64,000 bases of DNA. Origin: Geobacteraceae bacterium. Its GTDB lineage: Bacteria > Desulfobacterota > Desulfuromonadia > Desulfuromonadales > BM103. The stretch spans positions 62,001-126,000 of the forward strand of contig JAHEDT010000002.1 of the NCBI GenBank assembly GCA_024641085.1, written 5' to 3'. The translations under genes and the position numbers were made by a program. Below the pieces are notes generated by a model. It searched no databases. It was not told where the DNA came from and saw nothing but the letters and a program-made list of their open reading frames with translations. Shown in pieces: positions 43,624 to 52,298 of this stretch; the stretch's first letter is position 1; every line of letters begins with the position of its first letter.

Positions 43624-45102
43624 TCAATCTATTTTTTTAATTTTCCAACTTGTGACCATGATGTCAGAGAAATGAGAGAATATCGCAACCAGGCGGTTAT
43701 CTTGTGTCAATGCCATAGCCAGGATTGTATTCGATGACCATGGCAGAGATTGTGACAAATCAATAGAAATTGGCTCGTTCATTGATGGTGAAACTCCCGA
43801 GCGAATGCGCCAGGCATGAATTGCATGATGGCTTGCGGCAGCCATCATATCACCGTCAGGATTGAACGCGATCGGTCCAATGCACTTGTCTGGCATGTTT
43901 TTATCACGCGAAGTTAAAGGGGTCAGCATGGCCCTTTCAGGGGAGAGAGGCTCTTTCTCAGTGATGTTAACGAGAATATTTGCCAGGTTCCGGCTGTTCC
44001 ATAGAGCAACATATTGGCAGTTGTTGCCGGCTAACCAGTCACTTTGAGGAGAAAATTGAAAATTCGCAATGCCATTTTGACGTGCGAAGTCGTTGCGTGG
44101 ATCAAGGACGACCAATCCTTGCCCCTCGGCACTGAAGACTGCGCGTTGTGATGGAATGTGCCAGGAAAAATCCAAAACTGCCGACAAAATAGGTGCAGCT
44201 TTAACCGTCCGTTTGATGACTGGACCATCAGGGCCGAAGGATATGGTCCCCTCTTTATCGCTTTGAGCGATTACGCTCCCGGTCGTTGAGACCTGAATAG
44301 CATAGTCTTTATGAAGGCCGATCAGGCTCCCGTCCTGAGCAAACTGGACGTCATGAATCTCAAGCCCTTCTAATCGGGATTCTTCAACAAAGCCATTTTC
44401 ATTCCGTCGCAAAACAAGCATGGGGTTGTCTGGCTGAGAGATCACAAGCTTATTGCTGTCCTTTGAGAAAGTCAGGCGTGGCATACCTCCAGTGTTCCAG
44501 CCTGGAGGGTCTGCCTGATATTCAAATATCACCTGGAAATTATCCAGATCAACCACCCAAACGTGGAGATCGGTGTCAACTGCCGCAAATAGTCGACCAT
44601 CAGGAGAAAGGACCATTTTCAAGAATGAACCGGAAAGACGACCATCGTAAAAGCGGCCCCTTTCCAATCCAGGCAATTCATTAATTTTTTGCTCGTATAA
44701 TTGTGTCGTTCCGCTGTGTTGTTTTGTAGGGTCGAGGCATCCGAGAGTTTTTAACTGCTCAGAATTGAGGGCGGCAACAGAACATTCCATACGAGCCACT
44801 GCTCCCTGTTCATCCAGGGCCAAGAGTAACCGGGTCCGGTTCTTAGCTATGACGCCACCTACCGGCAGACCCGTCGGGAACGCGGGAATGATAAGGAACC
44901 GGCGACCCGTCTCCCAATCGTAGATTTTGTAGTTTGGAGAATTGAGTAGATTGGGTGTGCCAAGGCTCTGATGAATCTGTTCAGTGCGGGCCCCCAATGG
45001 AGGAAGTGCGGTCTGTTGAACGTCCGGTCCGCCATCCGGTAAGGGGATTAGGATACAGCCACTTAAAAGCAGGACAACCAGGATTAGTAGGAGACGAAAC
45101 AT
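43624..45102 (-). CDS. Lipoprotein with WD40-like propeller
   Basis: The 492-residue protein has a lipobox LLLSGC (lipidated Cys16). Its mature part contains repeated beta-propeller strands: SPDGRLFAAVDTDLHVWVVDLD, SKDSNKLVISQPD, FSPQSDWLAGNNCQYVALWN, FNPDGDMMAAASHHAIHAWR and ALTQDNRLVAIFSHFSD. Each is in the 'DxxxxAxxxxdxxxxxW' shape of WD40 blades, though weakly conserved. AAAGGA precedes the ATG. It probably sits in the outer membrane facing the periplasm. The partner and role are unknown. It is a single gene in the AT-richer section. Confidence 0.8.
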   Translation of the reverse strand: MFRLLLILVVLLLSGCILIPLPDGGPDVQQTALPPLGARTEQIHQSLGTPNLLNSPNYKIYDWETGRRFLIIPAFPTGLPVGGVIAKNRTRLLLALDEQGAVARMECSVAALNSEQLKTLGCLDPTKQHSGTTQLYEQKINELPGLERGRFYDGRLSGSFLKMVLSPDGRLFAAVDTDLHVWVVDLDNFQVIFEYQADPPGWNTGGMPRLTFSKDSNKLVISQPDNPMLVLRRNENGFVEESRLEGLEIHDVQFAQDGSLIGLHKDYAIQVSTTGSVIAQSDKEGTISFGPDGPVIKRTVKAAPILSAVLDFSWHIPSQRAVFSAEGQGLVVLDPRNDFARQNGIANFQFSPQSDWLAGNNCQYVALWNSRNLANILVNITEKEPLSPERAMLTPLTSRDKNMPDKCIGPIAFNPDGDMMAAASHHAIHAWRIRSGVSPSMNEPISIDLSQSLPWSSNTILAMALTQDNRLVAIFSHFSDIMVTSWKIKKID

Positions 45103-45284
45103 GTTGAATCCTTTGTAATGGCTATCCTAAATACCGAAAGGCTATTTTTTATAATTATACTTCAGAATGAGAATTAAGAGTAGATGACTCATCTTTTTTA
45201 ATGAGTCCCAAATGTTGCTCCAAAATAATACGGATTGCCCTGACTGACAAAAATGCGCAAGCCTCATAAACCCTGTCTAATAAG
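45103..45284. other. Intergenic gap between lipoprotein and repeat A copy 2
   Basis: Contains a hairpin gactcat...atgagtc (about 45186-45208) and no gene. Confidence 0.4.
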
Positions 45285-45410
45285 AAAAAAAGCCCCACAA
45301 TCGGAGGAGACTGTGGGGCAAAGGGTTTTATGGGTTTTTCTTTTAGGAGGGTAGAACATGAAGAAGTATGTTCTGGTGAATATCTTACTTATTTAGTCAG
45401 GAAAGTCAAG
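45285..45410 (+). repeat. Dispersed repeat family A, copy 2
   Basis: A-run, gccccacaatc...gactgtggggc hairpin, aaagggttttatgggttttt, TTTTAGGAGGG ribosome site, and a micro-ORF MKKYVLVNILLI ending at a TAG. Nearly identical over about 125 bases to 18943-19070; the main coding difference is ttttgtca here changed to tttagtca, which ends the frame early. Confidence 0.8.
45358..45396 (+). CDS. Micro-ORF of repeat family A (12 codons)
   Basis: MKKYVLVNILLI followed by TAG, with TTTTAGGAGGG directly upstream. The first 12 codons are identical to those of the copy at 19019, where the frame goes on for ten more. Whether it is translated is unknown. Confidence 0.3.
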   Translation: MKKYVLVNILLI

Positions 45411-45598
45411 GAGAATAATTGCGAGAGAAAAAAGACCGCCCGTTACTGATCCAGGTGGCCATAAATTTGTGGATTAAAGGGGGTCCTAAATATCGCGGGT
45501 TATGAGACACTTTTGAATAGCACCGTTTTTTGACTGCATTCTTAGCAGATCAACAAACAACTTCTTTTGCCTACCCGATCATGATATTTTTTTGCGCT

Positions 45599-46207
45599 AT
45601 GCTGACTCCAACCATTAAAGGCTTCACACTCGGCGCTAGCTTTATTATTGCAATTGGCAGCCAGAATGCCTTCGTCCTTCGACAAGGATTGCGGAAGGAA
45701 TTTGTCTTTACCATTTGCACAATCTGCTTTTTGTGCGATGCGATCCTGATCTTACTGGGTGTCGGAGGTTTCGGTCAACTCGTGGCGTCATCTGAAACCC
45801 TGATGCTAATCGCCCGCTGGGGTGGAGCATTATTCCTTTTCTTTTATGGAATACGGTCCTTTCGATCCGCCTGCAAAAACGAGGTCATGAATGTTGATGC
45901 TTCAGACAAAACCGCCTCTGGGCAAACATGGGCCGTAGCAACCACCCTTGCATTGACCTTGCTCAACCCACATGTCTATCTCGATACCGTCATCCTGCTG
46001 GGAAGCATCGCTGGCCAGTATCCTGAATCAGAGAGGCTCTTTTTCGCTGCCGGTGCAGTGGCTGCATCAATGGTATGGTTTTACGGCCTAGGATACGGTG
46101 CTCGCATCCTGACACCTCTTTTTCAAAAACATCTCTCTTGGAAAATTCTTGATGTTTTAATTGGAACTATCATGTGGGGAATTGCAGGAGGGTTGATCTT
46201 TTCATAA
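45599..46207 (+). CDS. LysE/ArgO-family amino-acid exporter
   Basis: ATG 45599 is chosen because it gives the usual LysE start (MLTPTIKGFTLGASFIIAIGSQNAFVLRQGLR) directly; there is no clear ribosome site, and earlier in-frame starts would add an unlikely leader. The 202-residue protein has about six transmembrane segments, with FVFTICTICFLCDAILILLGVGG, LLNPHVYLDTVILLGSIAG and WKILDVLIGTIMWGIAGGLI. The family exports basic amino acids such as arginine or lysine. No LysG/ArgP regulator is beside it. Confidence 0.88.
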   Translation: MLTPTIKGFTLGASFIIAIGSQNAFVLRQGLRKEFVFTICTICFLCDAILILLGVGGFGQLVASSETLMLIARWGGALFLFFYGIRSFRSACKNEVMNVDASDKTASGQTWAVATTLALTLLNPHVYLDTVILLGSIAGQYPESERLFFAAGAVAASMVWFYGLGYGARILTPLFQKHLSWKILDVLIGTIMWGIAGGLIFS

Positions 46208-46339
46208 CATCTTAAGAATAATAAAGAGACCCCTTTGGGCACATAATCTTTTCCGAGAGCTTATTTTAGCCTCCTGGCCGCGCCCAAGGGTCGACTGAGG
46301 TCACTTCTTCCCCATTTTCTCATCCCCTCCGAACGTGCA

Positions 46340-46807
46340 TTACTCTGTAAGAGTGCCCACCTCTGGCCTTTCTGCTTCAAAATAGTCTTCATACCGCATA
46401 CTCACAGAGATCGTATGGTCCCCAGCGTTGAAATTGATCGTCGTATTCTCGCTAAGCTTCTGGTCGCAGAACGTGGGCAATCCGAAAAGACTTCCAAAAG
46501 GAGGGATGGAACCGGGGGTCAGTCCCGTCAAGGTGAGCACTTCGTCACGGTTTGCGAATCGGAGTTTACGCCAGCCGTACAACCGGCGAACTTGTTTGCT
46601 GTCCAGTTTGCGATCGGCTGGTATCACAAACATGACGAATTGGTCTTCCCCTTTGCAGATGAGCGCCTTGGCCCCAGTGGATAGGGGGGCACCCCGTACT
46701 GCGGCAGCCTCCTCGCTCGTAAACACAGGCTTGTGTCGCGAGACACTAAAGGATAAATTCTGCGACTTAAGCAGCTCCACCAGTCGATCGAATACGGATT
46801 CATGCAT
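46340..46807 (-). CDS. YbaK/ProX-type aminoacyl-tRNA deacylase
   Basis: Start at ATG 46807 gives 155 residues (an in-frame GTG at 46816 adds three). Motifs are SVSRHKPVFTSEEAAAVRGAPLSTGAKALICKGEDQFVMFVIPADRKLD, VRRLYGWRKLRFANRDEVLTLTGLTPGSIPPFG and TTINFNAGDHTISVSM. These mark the Cys-tRNA(Pro)/Ala-tRNA(Pro) editing fold, with the conserved Lys in the GAKALICK segment. It clears mischarged tRNA. It is a lone gene with an unusual neighbour set in the accessory block. Confidence 0.88.
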   Translation of the reverse strand: MHESVFDRLVELLKSQNLSFSVSRHKPVFTSEEAAAVRGAPLSTGAKALICKGEDQFVMFVIPADRKLDSKQVRRLYGWRKLRFANRDEVLTLTGLTPGSIPPFGSLFGLPTFCDQKLSENTTINFNAGDHTISVSMRYEDYFEAERPEVGTLTE

Positions 46808-47047
46808 CGTTATCACTCAAGAGCACAGCCCACACAATGCAAGCGAGAAAAATATACTGAAAAGTTGTCGTTTAATATGTCGTACCTGACCGTGTGGCTA
46901 TTTGCCGAAAAGCAGAATGATGATCGATTCAAGTATATGTTGCATCCTGGGCCTGATTGCTGCAATAGCAGCACACCTGTAAAGAAGTTTAGTCAAGAAT
47001 GCGTCAATGGATGACATGCATTTAAAAGAGTGCAGGCCAGCAGATGG

Positions 47048-48217
47048 CTATATTTCACGCGGGGCCAGGAACGAGCCAACCGCCGTCTGGTACATCACCA
47101 AACATCGATTTCCCTCGTCGAGCAGCACCAGGTCATTGCGGCCGTCCCCGTCGAGGTCGCCTGCGCTTAGCCTTTGGATCCCAAAAGGGACCGAGATTTT
47201 TTCAGACAACTCAAACACCCCCTGGCCGTTGTTCCTCAGCAGGCTGACGGTCTTACCAAACGCAAGCACGGCATCGGGCAAATTGTCCTGATCGATGTTG
47301 GCCAGCACCACATCGTCGTAATAATTATTATTCGATAACAACGTGTAAACTGGCAGGCCAAAGGAGCTATCCATTAGCGCCTGTGGGAATACAACAAGTT
47401 TAGAGTTTTTGTTAGCATCTAACATTGCGAACAGGTCATTATGTCCGTCGGCGTTGATGTCGGCAATCGTCAATCCGTGGATATGGAAACCTTGATCCTC
47501 AGTATGCACGTCGGAGATAGTGAAATCGCCACCTGGCTCCTGGTACATGACAACGAACTCCATAATCGGCGAGTCCCTTCCGGGGTTCGTTTTGACCCCA
47601 GTCAGCAAATCAACGAGACCGTCACCGTCAATGTCTCCGGTAGCGAGGTTGTAGGGCTCGCCGACCGGCAACGTGACCACGACTTGAGGGCCAAAGCTGC
47701 CGCGGTTTACCGGCTCCTGGTACCGGATGATCAGCCCGCCGCCGTCAGGTGCCCCATTGACAGCGACGTCCGGCGCTCCATCATCGTTCAGGTCAGCAAC
47801 CACCACATAAGAATTGGAGGCACCGTTAATCAAGGGTTCTGGGTCCAAGAACTGTCCCGGATGTCCTGCGTCCTGGAGCATCAGCCAAGTGGTTTTGGTG
47901 CTCCAGTCGGCGATGACCAGGTCGAGCCTGTCATCGTTATCGAGGTTGCCGAAAGCTATCTGCCACGGGTTCTTCCCTACTCCATACGTCACAGGTGCAG
48001 AAAAGACACCCGGCGTGGCGGTCTGTATGTAGACCATTAAAAGCCCAACGTCGAAGTTTTTCTGAACGAGCGTCAACACATCGGCTCGGCCATCACCATC
48101 GACGTCGACGACAAGTACGTCCCTATCTATCCAAGCTGTTCCGTAATCATAGCTGTTACCATCATCGCACCCTGCCAAAAAAACCATGAAAATCATACCA
48201 ACCAGAAGCGCTCTCAT
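47048..48217 (-). CDS. FG-GAP/VCBS-repeat lipoprotein
   Basis: The 389-residue protein has a lipobox FLAGC (lipidated Cys17) and at least six FG-GAP-like blades. Each has the calcium-binding Asp pattern: VDVDGDGRADVLTL, GNLDNDDRLDLVIAD, ADLNDDGAPDVAV, GDIDGDGLVDLLTG, ADINADGHNDLFA, ANIDQDNLPDAVLA and GDLDGDGRNDLVLL. It should fold as a calcium-binding beta propeller on the cell surface, as in integrin-alpha-type or VCBS adhesins. GAGGTC precedes the ATG. The seven blades fill the whole mature chain. Confidence 0.88.
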   Translation of the reverse strand: MRALLVGMIFMVFLAGCDDGNSYDYGTAWIDRDVLVVDVDGDGRADVLTLVQKNFDVGLLMVYIQTATPGVFSAPVTYGVGKNPWQIAFGNLDNDDRLDLVIADWSTKTTWLMLQDAGHPGQFLDPEPLINGASNSYVVVADLNDDGAPDVAVNGAPDGGGLIIRYQEPVNRGSFGPQVVVTLPVGEPYNLATGDIDGDGLVDLLTGVKTNPGRDSPIMEFVVMYQEPGGDFTISDVHTEDQGFHIHGLTIADINADGHNDLFAMLDANKNSKLVVFPQALMDSSFGLPVYTLLSNNNYYDDVVLANIDQDNLPDAVLAFGKTVSLLRNNGQGVFELSEKISVPFGIQRLSAGDLDGDGRNDLVLLDEGNRCLVMYQTAVGSFLAPREI

Positions 48218-48496
48218 AAAGACCTCGACTTATTCGTGTGTTGCACCAGAGATCATTACCCATTAAAACGACTATGAAACCAGAAACTGGAACGACCAGA
48301 GACAGATCAAGTGCTACACTGCCAAATTGGAGGACAAGAAAAGTTCAGCAGGATAATGTTCAATTATCAAACTTACAAACAAAGTCAATATATGAGAAAT
48401 TAAATACATATTTGGTAACAAATGAAACAGAACCAATCAGCTGTAACCATCAAGTTAGGTCGTTACTATAGGCCAGTTTTATGATCTCTTACATCT
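48218..48496. other. Intergenic gap, no gene seen
   Basis: About 280 AT-rich bases between the FG-GAP gene and repeat family B copy 3, without a supported reading frame. Confidence 0.5.
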
Positions 48497-48560
48497 TCCG
48501 TAATGTCAGAATGGCCCATCCAGAGCGGACGGGCCATTTTCATGTCTTAAAGATGGTGAC
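48497..48560. repeat. Dispersed hairpin repeat, family B copy 3
   Basis: gtaatgtcagaatggcccat, then cagagcggacgggccatttt and catgtcttaaagatggtgac. The ggccc/gggcc arms pair. The right flank catgtctta.ag.tggtga matches copy 2 (cgtctta.ag.tgatga). Confidence 0.65.
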
Positions 48561-48563
48561 TTT

Positions 48564-48635
48564 TGAGAATTAGCACTGTCTTGTAGCGCTCCTGTTTCGG
48601 GAGCAGGGATTGCTGGTTTGAATCCAGCATCCAGA
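48564..48635 (+). pseudogene. Degenerate tRNA-Pro(CGG)-like sequence
   Basis: D-arm tagcactgtcttgtagcgc, anticodon arm cctgt-ttcggga-gcagg (five pairs, one a T-G wobble, anticodon CGG at 48598-48600), a short variable loop and T-arm gctgg-tttgaat-ccagc (five perfect pairs) are in correct order. The acceptor arms (tgagaat and atccaga) pair at only about four of seven positions, the T-loop has ttt for ttc, and no CCA end is encoded. It looks like a decayed or tRNA-derived element. Confidence 0.5.
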
Positions 48636-48824
48636 CCTGCCTCATCACTTTTCCGCCTTTGTCTCAATCTTTATAGAATCTTTATCTCGGCTTTAACCTA
48701 ACTTTACACTGAACCATTAACATGAAAAACCTAGAGGCAGTTTTCTTACTGACCCGTGCCGGTCGGTGGGGAAGCTTATTTGATTCTACAACGTTGCCCA
48801 ATTTCAGAACGGAAGGAGATCACT

Positions 48825-49586
48825 ATGTACCGAAAGACAGCAGTTTTGAAAATCGCTTTGCTGGGTGCCATTATTGTCGCCGGCGCCATTGCCCTTACTC
48901 CTGCCGCCATGGCAGATCAAAACAACGACCAGGGAATGCGCATGTACCGTGTCACCATCACTAATGCAACCTTGGGCCAGCCGGTCGCGCCATCGGTAAT
49001 TGCGACTCATACCGACGCGTTCAGGCTTTTCAATCTGGGTCCGACCCCTGCGCTGGGTGATTCCGGCTACACATTATACTTCGACCTTGCGACGGCGGCG
49101 GAGACCGGATATCCATTCTACTTAGTGGAGAGCGTTGCCACTTCAGACGGCGTCTGGGAAGCGGTGGCCTTACCGACGGACCGTACACCGCCCGTCCTGC
49201 TCCCTGGCGAGTCCAATTCAATTACTATCCACGCCTCAGGCAACGCCAAGTACCTGAGCGCCGCAGCCATGCTTGGAGCAACCAACGATGCCTTCTACGC
49301 CGTGCGCGGCATACTGCTGCCGAAAAGTGTCGGTGAGATTACGTATGCCTATGCTACCGCCTATGATGCTGGTAGTGAGCGAAACGATGAAAGTGCCGAA
49401 ACGGTGGGCGCTCTCGGCGCTACGGATGACGACCCCATAACGGGCGACGGGATCAATGAGAACGGCGAGGGCTACATCCATGTTCATGCCGGCATTCACG
49501 GCATAGGCGGTCCGGGCGGCCTTAATACGGCTATATACGACTGGCGCAACCCAGTGGTCGAGGTGACCGTCGAACGCATCCAGTAA
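48825..49586 (+). CDS. Exported spondin-domain protein
   Basis: ATG 48825 with GGAAGGAGAT upstream gives 253 residues. A signal peptide (about 1-30, AAMA-DQ) is followed by a Spond_N-like domain: MYRVTITNATLGQPVAPSVIATHTDAFRLFNLG, LLPGESNSITIHASGNAKYLSAAAMLGATNDAFYAVRG, AYATAYDAGSERNDESAETV and GYIHVHAGIHGIGG. This layout (beta sandwich, DAGSE/N-rich metal site) is shared by bacterial spondin-domain proteins. It is probably extracellular or periplasmic; the ligand is unknown. It is a single gene with its terminator at 49743. Confidence 0.88.
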   Translation: MYRKTAVLKIALLGAIIVAGAIALTPAAMADQNNDQGMRMYRVTITNATLGQPVAPSVIATHTDAFRLFNLGPTPALGDSGYTLYFDLATAAETGYPFYLVESVATSDGVWEAVALPTDRTPPVLLPGESNSITIHASGNAKYLSAAAMLGATNDAFYAVRGILLPKSVGEITYAYATAYDAGSERNDESAETVGALGATDDDPITGDGINENGEGYIHVHAGIHGIGGPGGLNTAIYDWRNPVVEVTVERIQ

Positions 49587-49742
49587 CCTATCCAATCAAT
49601 TCGAGGGACACGTCACCCCGCAGCACCGGCAACCATAGTTGCCATCTTCAACAACTGGTGGCGGATCCCGGCAGTGCTAGGCTGTGCAGGTATTCTGAAT
49701 CGTTGAGGGAGAATTTGATCTACTGATAGAAAGACAATGATT

Positions 49743-49777
49743 AAAGCCCCATTGCGGATCTCGCTTCGGGGCTTTTC
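49743..49777 (+). terminator. Terminator after the spondin-domain gene
   Basis: aaagcccc and ggggcttt form the stem of a hairpin with a 19-base loop, ending in a T-rich run (ttttcattt). Confidence 0.7.
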
Positions 49778-49861
49778 ATTTCTGCATCCCCTCCCAATCC
49801 CAATTTTCACCTCAGGCTCAGGTCTGCACCTAGACCTGGCATGCAGAACCTTTACTATATA

Positions 49862-49912
49862 TCCTGCAATGTAAAAATGAACCATCCCGTTCAAGGTCGG
49901 CCATTTTATATC
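49862..49912. repeat. Dispersed hairpin repeat, family B copy 4
   Basis: tcctgcaatgtaaaaatgaa, then ccatcccgttcaaggtcggc and cattttatatctga. It shares tcctgcaatrtarraatgr with copy 2 and ggccatt with all copies, but its left arm is mutated (atgaacc for atggccc). Confidence 0.5.
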
Positions 49913-49997
49913 TGATACACATCCATTGATGAAAGTCGTTGTTGTGCCTTTAGAGCCTTTTAGAACAGCAAAGAGCAGCTGACTCGCTTGATCGTTG

Positions 49998-50879
49998 TCA
50001 TGACCTCTTTACCACCAAGTAAACACCAATAACTGTCATGATGATCGCTGTTATCGCGACTAGACTCAATGATTCATCAAATAACAGCCAGGCTTCGATA
50101 CTCGCAACAGGTGGTACAAGATAAAAATAACTTGCTACTTTAGCCGTTTCTCCCTCTCGGATCATATACATAAGCAAAAGAATCGCCGAGACTGATAATC
50201 CAAATACCAGCCAGCCAAGAGCCAGTACCAAGTGAATATCCCACACTACGTCCTGGGCCTCAAATGCCCAGGTCAGGGCCGCCATCAGCATCGCAACACT
50301 GACATACTGCCAGATTGATCCAGATAGCAAACTCGTCCTTGAGCCAAATCGCTTTTGATACAAGGTTCCGATAGATATTCCTAACAAAGCCGCTATGGCC
50401 GCGAGTACCGCAGGCCAGTTCAGGACGACGTCGTTATTCTGACCGGTGCTTAACAATACAGTGACCACTCCTACGAGACCTAATCCAAGCCCCAACCACT
50501 GCCTGGGGCGCAACCGCTCACCTAAGAAGCACCATCCCAAACAAGCAGTGAGAACTGGCTGCGCTCCCACAACTATTGCTGTAACCCCCGCAGGCATGCC
50601 CCACTTGATCGCGGCAAAAACACCGCCGAGATAAGTACCATGCACCAAAAAACCAGTGACCATTTGTTGCCCAGCCTGCCTGGTTGATAACCGCTCAGCC
50701 CGGAACAATAAACACAAAAGCATAAATACGGCGACAGTTAGAGTCATCCGGATGAAGAGTAAATAAAAAGGTTCGATAAAGGGCAAAGCATACTTGGCAG
50801 CAATGAAGCCGGTACTCCATAAGAAAACAAATAAAAATGGGATCAGGCTGATCAAGGGCCGGCGCTTATAAGTCATCAT
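49998..50879 (-). CDS. EamA/DMT-family transporter
   Basis: Start at ATG 50879, with AGGAATT before it. The 293-residue protein has ten transmembrane segments in two EamA halves, with FLWSTGFIAAKYALPFIEPF, GVTAIVVGAQPVLTACLGWCFLGERLRPRQWLGLGLGLVGV and VPPVASIEAWLLFDESLSLVAITAIIMTVIGV. It is a likely metabolite exporter. It has no operon partners. Confidence 0.9.
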   Translation of the reverse strand: MMTYKRRPLISLIPFLFVFLWSTGFIAAKYALPFIEPFYLLFIRMTLTVAVFMLLCLLFRAERLSTRQAGQQMVTGFLVHGTYLGGVFAAIKWGMPAGVTAIVVGAQPVLTACLGWCFLGERLRPRQWLGLGLGLVGVVTVLLSTGQNNDVVLNWPAVLAAIAALLGISIGTLYQKRFGSRTSLLSGSIWQYVSVAMLMAALTWAFEAQDVVWDIHLVLALGWLVFGLSVSAILLLMYMIREGETAKVASYFYLVPPVASIEAWLLFDESLSLVAITAIIMTVIGVYLVVKRS

Positions 50880-51282
50880 AATTCCTGTTTCACTGCCCAT
50901 CATTCCGGCACAGCTCCAGTCTTCATACAAGAGGAACGTCCGTAGCTATATGGGGGCAGATGATTAATCTTGACTTGCTTTGTAAGTAGCGAGGGCGCTT
51001 CCACGCTGAGTTTGTACAAGGTTCATAAGCGGTCGAAATATTATCTCAATAAACGACCCCACCGCAAGCAGCGGGGGCTACAGCCCCAAGTGATTAAAAT
51101 TACAGGGCAATGGAAACCAAATGATCCGCGTTTCCAGATATCCTGACGAACGGGAAAAGCCCTTGGTCTGACGAACAAGGGCTTTGTGTTTTATTGGTTG
51201 AGCCAAACGAGAGGACCGCCCCATTTTATTTCCCGTGCGGCGGAGATGTTGCACTTGGTCTCGTCAGCAAAAAACTCAACAT
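50880..51282. other. Intergenic gap with two hairpins
   Basis: No gene. It has a small hairpin ccccaccgcaagcagcgggg (about 51057-51080) and the terminator at 51156-51185. Confidence 0.5.
51156..51185. terminator. Terminator of the radical SAM gene
   Basis: aaagcccttg and caagggcttt form a perfect 10-bp stem on a 10-base loop, about 100 bases past the minus-strand stop at 51283. Confidence 0.75.
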
Positions 51283-52026
51283 TTAGAATACTGTAGTGCA
51301 CTCAATCCCCAACCGGCAACAATCGGATGTGATTTGTCGGCTGACCCGGAGGAAATATTCTTCTGTCATCTTCTCTTCCAACCCGTATTTTCTGTAGATG
51401 AAGTCGGCGTGGTGGTAATTCATACGGTCCACCAGTATGTAATCAACAACCCCTGCCAGCCGATCAACCAGCATTTCCGAACCCGGAAGAATCGGGGCAA
51501 CCATCGCATAGGTTCTGACTCCCAGCCTGTGTAGCTCACTAAGAGCATTGAGCCGTTCCGGTATTGGCGGCGCACCGGGCTCGAACAATTTTCTGATACC
51601 GTCATCTGCGGTCGTTATGGAAAACCCGACTTCCACATTTTTTGCTTCTTTCAATATGTCGACATCCCTGAGAATCAGCGGTGAACGTGTCTGTATCACC
51701 ACGGGCCATTCTTCGCGAGCCAATATCTGCAGACACTGCCTGGTCAACTCATATTTTTTCTCCAAGGGCTGATAGGGGTCACATACCCCACTGACCCAGA
51801 CGGTCGCTTTCTTTTTCTTGCAGATTTCTTTCCTTAGCAACTCGGCAGCATTGATTTTCACATCAACGAACGTCCCCCAGGGTTCCTTGTGACCAGTGAA
51901 CTTCTTCATATACCTGGCATAACAGTATGAGCAGGCATGTTGGCAACCGACATACGGATTGATAACGTAGGGGTAAATTTTTGAGGCGGAGAGGATGCTT
52001 TTGGCCTGGATCTCCCGAATGATCAT
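51283..52026 (-). CDS. SPL-like radical SAM protein
   Basis: The 247-residue protein from ATG 52026 has the radical SAM triad C28-x3-C32-x2-C35 (VGCQHACSYCYARYM), which binds a 4Fe-4S cluster and SAM. GSGV-like WVSGVCDPYQPLEKKYELTR, IQTRSPLILRDVDIL and SITTADDGIRKLFEPGAPPIPERL match the spore-photoproduct-lyase-related radical SAM family (COG1533). A longer start at 52086 lacks a ribosome site. The substrate is unknown; many members are of undefined function. It stands alone. Confidence 0.87.
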   Translation of the reverse strand: MIIREIQAKSILSASKIYPYVINPYVGCQHACSYCYARYMKKFTGHKEPWGTFVDVKINAAELLRKEICKKKKATVWVSGVCDPYQPLEKKYELTRQCLQILAREEWPVVIQTRSPLILRDVDILKEAKNVEVGFSITTADDGIRKLFEPGAPPIPERLNALSELHRLGVRTYAMVAPILPGSEMLVDRLAGVVDYILVDRMNYHHADFIYRKYGLEEKMTEEYFLRVSRQITSDCCRLGIECTTVF

Positions 52027-52298
52027 GGCAGCTTTCTCCCTCACATGAACCTGTTCATTTCGATTATCGAGACGGTTCGCGACCATCGCTTTGATGGGTG
52101 CTCCGATGTTGCGTCCGATCGGGAATAGAGACTGGGGAGAAACGAACTTGTTGCCGTTCCCAAATTATGCATCTGACTGAATTTCAACGGTTCGCTAAGC
52201 TCTCTATTTTTCCCCGGCTGATTTTCTTTTAAATCATCTTACAGCTCTTTATGGGTCGAGATTGAAAGGGAGGGGACTGTCTGGCCGGGAACGCCCTG

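Larger units (their letters stand above)
49587..49997. other. Intergenic gap with terminator and repeat B copy 4
   Basis: No gene. A hairpin terminator (49743-49777) and a family B copy (49862-49912) lie here. Confidence 0.5.
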
